From the NCBI GenBank assembly GCA_964389365.1, contig CAYMDO010000054.1:1-7789 (forward strand): a stretch of DNA of 7,789 bases, given 5' to 3'. This DNA is from UBA993 sp964389365. GTDB taxonomy: Bacteria; Bacillota; Dethiobacteria; DTU022. The notes below the pieces were generated by a model, which saw nothing but the letters and a program-made list of their open reading frames with translations, was not told where the DNA came from and did no database searches. The translations under genes and the position numbers were made by a program. This document shows, one piece after another, positions 1 through 5,325 of the stretch; positions within the stretch are counted from its first letter, which is position 1; each line of letters starts with the position of its first letter.

Positions 1-13
1 CCCTTACTTTAAC

Positions 14-27
14 TGCCTTTAAAGGCA
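14..27. repeat. perfect 14-bp palindrome upstream of the operon
   Basis: TGCCTTT is followed directly by its reverse complement AAAGGCA. It lies about 120 bases upstream of the candidate promoter at 146-174. It could be a binding site for a dimeric regulator or the remnant of a terminator stem from an upstream gene. There is no T-tract after it, and as a hairpin only TGCC/GGCA would pair around a TTTAAA loop, so a terminator is unlikely. The function is unknown. Confidence 0.35.
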
Positions 28-145
28 TTATTCTATTTCATTTACGGAATGCCTGAATCGTAGCATAGTAACGCGCTTTTCGCAGCGCCCCTTGGCTCGT
101 TTCACCATTTTTATGCGATTGCCCTGGGGTAGCAGAAATGATTAC

Positions 146-174
146 TTGTAAAAATATCCATGATACTGTATGAT
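146..174 (+). promoter_or_regulatory. candidate sigma-A-type promoter for the phospho-signalling operon
   Basis: A -35-like TTGTAA (146-151, 4 of 6 matches to TTGACA) and a -10-like TATGAT (169-174, 5 of 6 matches to TATAAT) are separated by exactly 17 bases. Transcription would start near 181, about 20 bases before the ATG at 202, in a very A-rich leader. It is the best promoter-like pair I can see in the non-coding stretch 1-201, which otherwise shows only a short palindrome (14-27) and a weak GC hairpin (73-88). The call is by eye only. Confidence 0.5.
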
Positions 175-201
175 AAAAAATAATATCGAAAATAAAAAAA
201 T

Positions 202-1071
202 ATGAAGGTGTTTTTACTGATCTGGAGCAAAAAGCTGATAGAAGAAGCTATTAATAACGGAAATAGAACAATATTCCCTGCACTGAACAGTCTTCGGATC
301 GTTCCTTCTAACTACCAGCATGTTGGAGCCAGGGAACACCAGGAAGATTCGTTTGCCTTGTCTGAACTGAATGACAAAGATGTAGTAGCCGAAAGCGGGG
401 TGTTAGCGTTAGTAGCTGACGGCATGGGAGGCCTTGCCTTAGGCGAAGAAGCGAGCCGGGTTGCTGTCCAGGCATTTCTCAGGGAACATCTGCCTCGCGA
501 GGCAGGTGAGTCAATCACGCAAAGGCTTCAACGTGCATTAGTAACAGCAAATACGGCAGTCTTTGATCATGCTTATCAAAATGGCAGTGATATTGAGCTT
601 GGAACTACTATAGTTGCAACGCTAGTTCACAAAAACGAACTGAGCTGGATATCTGTAGGCGATAGTCGAATCTATCATTTAAGGAACAATGTTTTACATC
701 AGCTAACAACAGACCATATTTATAGAAACAAGCTGATGGATGATGTCCATAAAGGAATGTTATCTGAATCAGAGGCAGAAAACCATCCTGAAGGCGACTA
801 CTTAACCAGCTACCTGGGGTTGCTGTCATTACCCGAAATCAATATGAGCAGCAACCCATTACTGTTGGAACCCGGAGATTGGATAATCCTGTGCAGCGAC
901 GGTTTATACAACTCCCTTACAGACGATGAAATCAAGCAAACGTTTGAAAATGCAGAACAAATCAGTGCTGAAAATCTAGTTAAAAAAGCCCTTGAAAAAA
1001 ATATTAAATACCAGGACAACATTACAGTGGTATTACTTTACTGCAAATCTGAGGGAGTAAACAAAATGTGA
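202..1071 (+). CDS. PP2C-family protein serine/threonine phosphatase (first of two)
   Basis: This 289-residue protein should be a cytoplasmic Mn/Mg-dependent phosphatase that removes phosphates placed by the kinase at 5326-7425. The PP2C motifs are present in order: REHQED (44-49), ADGMGG (72-77), the GTT motif (134-136), GDSR (153-156), a TTDH motif (169-172), SDGL (232-235) and QDN (271-273). The metal-binding Asp residues D49, D73, D233 and D272 are all kept, so it should be active. Q47 stands where Asn is more usual in the first motif. I see no signal peptide and no membrane helix. The domain begins near residue 35, so the first 30 or so residues are an extra N-terminal segment. The ATG at 202 is the first start after an in-frame TAA at 193-195, but no Shine-Dalgarno precedes it; GTG at 208 is the only close alternative. 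It is the first gene of the operon, 13 bases before the next start. The family is certain; its substrates are inferred. Confidence 0.95.
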   Translation: MKVFLLIWSKKLIEEAINNGNRTIFPALNSLRIVPSNYQHVGAREHQEDSFALSELNDKDVVAESGVLALVADGMGGLALGEEASRVAVQAFLREHLPREAGESITQRLQRALVTANTAVFDHAYQNGSDIELGTTIVATLVHKNELSWISVGDSRIYHLRNNVLHQLTTDHIYRNKLMDDVHKGMLSESEAENHPEGDYLTSYLGLLSLPEINMSSNPLLLEPGDWIILCSDGLYNSLTDDEIKQTFENAEQISAENLVKKALEKNIKYQDNITVVLLYCKSEGVNKM

Positions 1072-1084
1072 AGGGCGATGATCA

Positions 1085-2641
1085 GTGATGAAAAAAAGCT
1101 TAAATAGTGTTCGGGTAATATTATGTTTGCTGGTATTCCTGTCGATTGTGTTTGTCTGTATCGGACCTGTTTTAGCTCAAACCAGCATTGACAATGTCAG
1201 CAAGAGCGTGGTGAGGGTGCAAGAAACCGGAGGTGGCAGGCTGGTAAACAGAACCGGTTTTGTCCTGGGGATAGAACCTCCCTTTCAATATGTGGCAACC
1301 ACTGATGATATTGTCGATGTGGTAAACCCGGTTTTAAATGTCTGGCGGTCGAGAGATGACTTGTATCCTTGTACAGTATATTTCAGGCTTCAGGATTCGG
1401 GCATTGTTGTTCTCAGGCTCGATCCGGATCATCAACTACATCCGTATGAACCGCTATCGCTTGGCACAAGCAGCATGATCCGACAGGGTGACGATATGTT
1501 CGCAGTCGGCTATCCCCTGAATGTGCAAACGGCCAGAAATACCGATACATCAGTAACAAAAAGTGTTTTTAGCCGGCCTCGGACAGACCGGGGCATATTC
1601 TACTTTTTGATGGAAGAAGGCACTCTTATAGACAGGGGCATGGAAGGCGGTCCCCTGGTTAACAAAGATGGTGTCGTAATCGGCATGAATGTCTTTAATG
1701 CGGGCAGATCAGGTATTTCCGGCGGCCTGGATATTGAAGCTTTGATTGATGCTCTTGAAGGGCGCAACATAGATTTTATTAGGGCAGGGGAAACACCCAT
1801 ACAACCGCAGGAAACAACGCCGCCCCCCCCTGAGCCCACCCCGCTGCCCCAGGTAGCAAGCCCACAGTTGTCACCGGAAGGAATTCTCAGCTGGACTGCA
1901 GTTAGCGAAGCCCTGGGTTATGAAATAGTTCTTTATAAAGATGGTCAGCTGGTTGACACAAAAACGTTAGGTGCCGAGTATACCAGCATCAGCGTCAGTG
2001 AGGCCATAGACATTCACGGGCCAGGGACTTATACGGCACAGGTTACTGCTGTAGGCGGCGGTGAATTTCTTGACGGCCTTCCATCGCCCTCTTCCAACAC
2101 CTTTGTGGAAAAGCAAAAAATTCTAGGGATGGACCCCTTGATCTTAGGTATTATCGGTGGAGTCTTGTTGCTGATTGTGTTAGCGGTTGTTTTTCTCGCC
2201 TCTGGATCGAAGAAAGCAGCTCCTGCAGTTTCGGTTACACAAAGCTCGCCGTCCCCTGTTACACAAGCCAAACCAAAGCCGACGGAGAGCGCCCCTGTAA
2301 CAAAATCAAAGCCTTCATTGCCCAGAGCCGGTATTAAGGGCATTTCCGGGCACTTTGCCGGCCAAACTATTGAACTGGTCGATAACCAGTTAGTAATTGG
2401 CCGTGATCCCCGTTTGGCTCAACTAGTCTACCCGCAGTCAAGTGAAGAGATCAGCAGAAAACATGTCACCATCCGTTTTGATGAAAGAACCAACAAGTTT
2501 ATCCTGGAAGATTCATCTTCCAACGGAACCTTTTTATCTTCCAACCAGAAATTAGAACCAGGCAAGCAGTACTATTTAAATTCCGGTGACCGTTTCTATA
2601 TTGCTGATCCCAAGGAAGTATTTGAGTTGAAAATTGGGTAA
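1085..2641 (+). CDS. membrane protein: degenerate trypsin/HtrA-like domain, FN3-like domain, TM helix, C-terminal FHA domain
   Basis: This 518-residue protein probably links an extracytoplasmic domain to a cytoplasmic phosphothreonine reader. In order: signal peptide (1-31, ending VLA-Q); trypsin-like fold (about 33-232); Pro-rich linker (237-257); FN3-like domain (about 258-345); membrane helix (about 351-373) followed by Lys; a Ser/Thr/Pro/Lys linker (382-413); FHA domain (about 419-517). The protease signature GNSGGPL reads GMEGGPL, putting E187 at the nucleophile. The TNAHVV-like site reads TTDDIV (D75 for His), and the Asp site is unclear (D104 or G106), so it is most likely a pseudo-protease. 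The FHA core is intact: G439-R440, S457, H460, N480-G481. The GTG at 1085 lies 9 bases after AGGG (1072-1075); ATG 1088 is a near-equal alternative. It sits 13 bases after one PP2C gene and 6 bases before another. The FHA domain is a close paralogue of that in 4107-5273. The architecture is clear; ligand and partners are unknown. Confidence 0.93.
   Translation: MMKKSLNSVRVILCLLVFLSIVFVCIGPVLAQTSIDNVSKSVVRVQETGGGRLVNRTGFVLGIEPPFQYVATTDDIVDVVNPVLNVWRSRDDLYPCTVYFRLQDSGIVVLRLDPDHQLHPYEPLSLGTSSMIRQGDDMFAVGYPLNVQTARNTDTSVTKSVFSRPRTDRGIFYFLMEEGTLIDRGMEGGPLVNKDGVVIGMNVFNAGRSGISGGLDIEALIDALEGRNIDFIRAGETPIQPQETTPPPPEPTPLPQVASPQLSPEGILSWTAVSEALGYEIVLYKDGQLVDTKTLGAEYTSISVSEAIDIHGPGTYTAQVTAVGGGEFLDGLPSPSSNTFVEKQKILGMDPLILGIIGGVLLLIVLAVVFLASGSKKAAPAVSVTQSSPSPVTQAKPKPTESAPVTKSKPSLPRAGIKGISGHFAGQTIELVDNQLVIGRDPRLAQLVYPQSSEEISRKHVTIRFDERTNKFILEDSSSNGTFLSSNQKLEPGKQYYLNSGDRFYIADPKEVFELKIG
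1823..1830 (+). repeat. C8 homopolymer tract inside the Pro-rich linker
   Basis: Eight consecutive C encode part of the Pro-rich linker (protein residues about 246-249) between the protease-like domain and the FN3-like domain. A one-base slip here would separate the secreted front half from the membrane helix and the FHA domain. The tract is seen directly; any role in phase variation is speculation. Confidence 0.6.
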
Positions 2642-2647
2642 ATAAAT

Positions 2648-3376
2648 ATGATTGCACATGCTGCAATAATATCAAAAGCGGGCGGCAGAAATGTTAATGA
2701 GGATTATAGCTGCTATGCGGAAAAGGGTGGTTTTGGCTGCTATCTTTTAGCGGATGGCCTGGGCGGTCATAAGGGCGGCGAACTAGCCTCGAGAACAATT
2801 GGAGAAGCGGTAAAAGAAGCTTTTACTGCTTCTCCGGGTTTCTCAACCGGGAAACTTATTGAATATATAGAATATGCCCGCCAGGCCTTTTTGACGGCCC
2901 TTTCTGAGGCTCATGGCCCAAGAAGCATGAAAACAACTGTTGTTGTGCTATTAACTGATGGTCATTGCGCGCTTTGGGGGCATATAGGGGATTCCCGTCT
3001 CTACTATTTTCGTAGAGGTAGTTTGTTGTTTCAGACAAAAGATCATAGTGTCCCACAGTTATTGGCTGACAGTGGTGAAATAAGAGAAGATCAGATTCGT
3101 TTTCACGAAGACCGCAATCGTTTGACCGCTGCATTCGATGGCAACGAAATGACGCGATTTACTGTTCCGGAAAAACCGGTAGCCCTAAATTCCGGTGATG
3201 CTTTTTTGCTCTGCAGCGACGGTTTTTGGGAGTATGTAACGGAGTCAGAGATGGAGACCGTTTTAAAACGGACCCGTGACGCAGAAATTTGGATAGCCGA
3301 ATTGGAAAAAGTCCTGCTGGAGCGCGCGGAAACCGAGCATGATAACTATTCAGGCCTGGCGGTAATCATTGAATGA
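2648..3376 (+). CDS. PP2C-family protein serine/threonine phosphatase (second, divergent)
   Basis: This 242-residue protein should be a soluble, minimal-length PP2C phosphatase, the second eraser of the operon. Motifs in order: RNVNED (14-19), ADGLGG (35-40), the TT pair (96-97), GDSR (114-117), KDHS (131-134), SDGF (190-193) and HDN (231-233). The metal-site acidic residues D19, D36, D191 and D232 are kept, so activity is expected. It is diverged from the PP2C at 202-1071: shorter, no N-terminal extension, and a classical RNVNED first motif. Two phosphatases in one operon suggest separate substrates or separate locations rather than recent duplication. The ATG lies 6 bases after the preceding stop, with only a weak TGGG at 2635-2638 as ribosome binding site, so translational coupling to the upstream gene is likely. 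No membrane segment is seen. Confidence 0.95.
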   Translation: MIAHAAIISKAGGRNVNEDYSCYAEKGGFGCYLLADGLGGHKGGELASRTIGEAVKEAFTASPGFSTGKLIEYIEYARQAFLTALSEAHGPRSMKTTVVVLLTDGHCALWGHIGDSRLYYFRRGSLLFQTKDHSVPQLLADSGEIREDQIRFHEDRNRLTAAFDGNEMTRFTVPEKPVALNSGDAFLLCSDGFWEYVTESEMETVLKRTRDAEIWIAELEKVLLERAETEHDNYSGLAVIIE

Positions 3377-3430
3377 TTTGCTTTGATTTTGTGACTTATT
3401 GCGATGTTTGGTTTACAAAACAGACTGTTT

Positions 3431-3437
3431 GGGAGGG
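3431..3437 (+). promoter_or_regulatory. ribosome binding site fixing the start of the zinc-ribbon FHA gene
   Basis: GGGAGGG lies 9 bases before ATG 3447. The reading frame is open further upstream to a TTG at 3399, but that start has no Shine-Dalgarno. The 16 extra residues it would add also fall before the CNAGH ribbon with which this family usually begins. The site therefore decides for ATG 3447. Confidence 0.8.
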
Positions 3438-3446
3438 CAGCAGGCA

Positions 3447-4004
3447 ATGGAGGCGCTAACAAGGTGTAATGCCGGTCATTATTTTGATTCAAAGAAACAT
3501 TCTTCTTGTCCATTTTGCGGCGTGCAGGATCTTGAGATAGACATACATAAAACAATGGCCAAGAGGCCAGGCAAAACGGGAGCACAAGGTAGTGAAGAAG
3601 GCAAAACTGTAGGCATTTACAAGCGGAAACTTGGCATCGAGCCTGTAGTAGGCTGGTTGGTGGCAATAACCGGCCCGGAAAAAGGGCATGACTTTCGGGT
3701 AATTGCTGAGAAGAACTTCATCGGGCGATCAGAAAAAATGGATATCAGCATACCCGAAGACGAGTCAATATCCCGTGAGAGCCATGCGGTAATCAGTTTT
3801 AGCCCTAAAAACCTGACATTTCGCCTCTTCCCTGGCGATGGCAAGGGGCTGGCTTATTTAAACGGGGAAGAAGTGATCTCTCCGGTAGTCCTTAATAGCT
3901 ACGATATTATTGAAGTCGGTCAAACCAAGCTGGTGTTTATCCCATTTTGCAGTGAGCGTTTTCATTGGGATATTGACAGAAAAGATAGCGGAAAGACACC
4001 GTGA
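3447..4004 (+). CDS. soluble FHA-domain protein with N-terminal zinc ribbon
   Basis: This 185-residue cytoplasmic protein should act as a phosphothreonine-reading adaptor. The N-terminus carries a probable zinc ribbon with C7, H11, C21 and C24 (CNAGH then CPFC). A polar linker (about 27-67) contains Thr residues T36, T44 and T54, the last in the phrase GKTVGIY. The FHA domain covers about 69-168: GR at 93-94, SRESH at 109-113 and NG at 139-140. SRESH has one residue more between Ser and His than the usual SRxH, so R110 sits at the normal Ser position; from memory this variant recurs in ribbon-FHA relatives. There is no signal peptide or membrane helix. By analogy with GarA/OdhI, where a kinase phosphorylates an N-terminal Thr that the protein's own FHA domain then binds, a linker Thr could be a switch; this is inference. 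It follows the second PP2C by 70 bases and lies upstream of the BIG2-FHA gene. Confidence 0.93.
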   Translation: MEALTRCNAGHYFDSKKHSSCPFCGVQDLEIDIHKTMAKRPGKTGAQGSEEGKTVGIYKRKLGIEPVVGWLVAITGPEKGHDFRVIAEKNFIGRSEKMDISIPEDESISRESHAVISFSPKNLTFRLFPGDGKGLAYLNGEEVISPVVLNSYDIIEVGQTKLVFIPFCSERFHWDIDRKDSGKTP

Positions 4005-4041
4005 GCTATAAATATAACAGGCAGGGAAAATTGGATATTAT

Positions 4042-4066
4042 GGTTTAATCTAGGTTAAATTATAAG
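4042..4066 (+). promoter_or_regulatory. tandem GGTTTAAT/GGTTAAAT repeat beside a -10-like TATAAG (possible internal promoter)
   Basis: The gap between the ribbon-FHA gene and the BIG2-FHA gene (4005-4106) is the largest in the operon. It is AT-rich and holds two near-identical octamers (4042-4049 and 4053-4060, one mismatch) at an 11-base, one-helical-turn spacing, followed directly by TATAAG (4061-4066). The sequence 17 bases upstream, TTATGG at 4038-4043, is a poor -35. Such a layout fits an activator-dependent internal promoter, but it could be chance in AT-rich DNA. Confidence 0.3.
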
Positions 4067-4094
4067 ATATTACAGTTCGGGTACGAGAACATTT

Positions 4095-4101
4095 GAGGTG
4101 A
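4095..4101 (+). promoter_or_regulatory. ribosome binding site favouring ATG 4107
   Basis: GAGGTGA lies 5 bases before ATG 4107. The GTG inside this motif (4098) opens the same frame three codons earlier but would overlap its own ribosome binding site, so ATG 4107 is preferred. It gives the basic N-terminus MRRK typical of a signal peptide. Confidence 0.75.
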
Positions 4102-4106
4102 AACAG

Positions 4107-5273
4107 ATGCGGAGAAAAATGTTTTCTTTGCTTGTGTTAATTTTGATCATACTGATAAGCCCCGCGTCATTTGTTCTGGCGTTGGCGAGCGTTCCTGTAA
4201 CCGGTATCACACTGAACAGGGCTAACATGACTTTGGAGCGCGGCGATTCAGCTGTATTAAAAGCTACAATTCAACCGGGCAATGCATCAAATAAAGATAT
4301 ACTTTGGACATCAAGCAACCCCGGTATTGTTGCCGTGCAATCCAGTGGGCCCGCATCCGCCGATATAAGAGCTGTAACTGCGGGTAAGGTTACTGTAACA
4401 GTAACCGCAGCTGATGGCGGCAAAATTGCGACCTGTGCAGTTAATGTAGTTGTTTCGTTGCGAAGTTTAGGTTTGGACGTAAAGGAAATCACACTGGTCC
4501 CGGGTGATCAGTTAATCTTGAACGTTAAAATTATCCCGGCTGATACTACCAACCAGGCAATTACCTGGCTGTCAACAAATCCGGGTGTTGCTTCAGTAGC
4601 TGAAGTTGATCCGGCCAAAACAACAGCCCGTAACCCGCAGGGGAAAGTTACTGTCCATAAAGAAGGCGAAACGAGAATTATCGTTCGATCAGTTCCAAAT
4701 AATAGCATTACAGCTTTTTGTACAGTTACGGTTTTATCTTCCGTTCCGTCTGTTACCGAAGAAGAACAGCCCCCGCCTTCTGTTACCGAAACGGAACAGG
4801 TTAGCCAGGGCGTACCGGCAGTTTATGATCAGGCACCGGGGAAGCCTGCTGTTAGCAAAACTGGTTATGGCCTGGTTGGTCTCGGAGCCGTTTTGCTGTT
4901 GGCAGTCCCGTTGGCGTATATAATCAAACGGAGCAGGGTGGCTGCTTTAAGCTCAATGACTCAAATTATAGGTGTTTCCGGCCATTTCGCCGGGCAATCC
5001 TTTAAAGTGGCCAGAGGAAAAATGATTATTGGGCGCGATCCTACAGAAGCTCAGATCGTATACCCCCAATCCAACAGCCTAATCAGCAGGAAACATTGCA
5101 CAATTGATTACGATTCAAACAGTAAAAGATATATACTGACTGATTTATCCACAAACGGCACCTTTCTTTCGACTGGCGAGAGGTTGGTATCCGGTAAACC
5201 TTATATCCTTAAACCGGGTGATAATTTCTACCTGGCTGACCCCATGGAATTATTTGAAATCGGTTCAGGCTAA
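4107..5273 (+). CDS. membrane protein: two BIG2 Ig-like domains, TM helix, C-terminal FHA domain
   Basis: This 388-residue protein (from ATG 4107) probably ties a cell-surface Ig-like stalk to a cytoplasmic phosphothreonine reader. In order: signal peptide (1-27, MRRK start, hydrophobic core, ALA-S end); BIG2 domain 1 (about 29-114, with VTGITLNRANMTLERGD and the W-T-S-S-N-P core); BIG2 domain 2 (about 120-209, with W-L-S-T-N-P); Pro/Glu/Thr linker (about 213-250); membrane helix (about 254-273) followed by KRSR, which fits a cytoplasmic C-terminus; FHA domain (about 289-385). FHA key residues are intact: G309-R310, S327-R328-K329-H330 and N350-G351. In my ungapped hand alignment 53 of 97 FHA residues match the FHA domain of the 1085-2641 protein, while the ectodomains are unrelated. 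BIG2 domains are typical of surface adhesins and S-layer proteins, so binding to wall polymer or another protein is possible; the ligand is unknown. It precedes the kinase gene by 52 bases. Confidence 0.94.
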   Translation: MRRKMFSLLVLILIILISPASFVLALASVPVTGITLNRANMTLERGDSAVLKATIQPGNASNKDILWTSSNPGIVAVQSSGPASADIRAVTAGKVTVTVTAADGGKIATCAVNVVVSLRSLGLDVKEITLVPGDQLILNVKIIPADTTNQAITWLSTNPGVASVAEVDPAKTTARNPQGKVTVHKEGETRIIVRSVPNNSITAFCTVTVLSSVPSVTEEEQPPPSVTETEQVSQGVPAVYDQAPGKPAVSKTGYGLVGLGAVLLLAVPLAYIIKRSRVAALSSMTQIIGVSGHFAGQSFKVARGKMIIGRDPTEAQIVYPQSNSLISRKHCTIDYDSNSKRYILTDLSTNGTFLSTGERLVSGKPYILKPGDNFYLADPMELFEIGSG

Positions 5274-5313
5274 GGCGAAAAAAACCGAAAAAATATCCTG
5301 GCATCGTTTGATT

Positions 5314-5320
5314 GGAGTGA
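5314..5320 (+). promoter_or_regulatory. ribosome binding site supporting a TTG start for the kinase
   Basis: GGAGTGA ends 5 bases before TTG 5326, the correct distance. The alternative in-frame ATG codons at 5347 and 5356 fall inside the LCMGCM zinc knuckle and would remove its cysteines. This makes TTG 5326 the probable start. A TTG start can lower translation, which may keep the kinase at low level relative to its readers. Confidence 0.75.
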
Positions 5321-5325
5321 TTTGA

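Noticed and set aside
3..56. Open frame from the left edge ending in TGA, possible tail of an upstream gene
   Set aside because: Only 17 residues are visible, with no recognisable motif; it cannot be told from chance.
73..88. GCGCT/AGCGC hairpin with a 6-base loop, possible terminator
   Set aside because: The stem is only 5 bp and no T-run follows; it is more likely chance.
1085..1780. Active HtrA-type serine protease
   Set aside because: The GNSGGP nucleophile position is Glu and the His motif is missing, so an active trypsin-like enzyme is not supported.
2029..2343. 104-codon minus-strand open frame
   Set aside because: It lies wholly antisense to the FN3/TM/FHA linker region of a well-supported gene, has no family-like motif and reads as a shadow frame.
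4606..4923. 105-codon + strand open frame in another frame of the BIG2-FHA gene
   Set aside because: It overlaps a clear gene, is rich in Arg/Lys/Leu without a domain pattern, and has no ribosome binding site I can identify.
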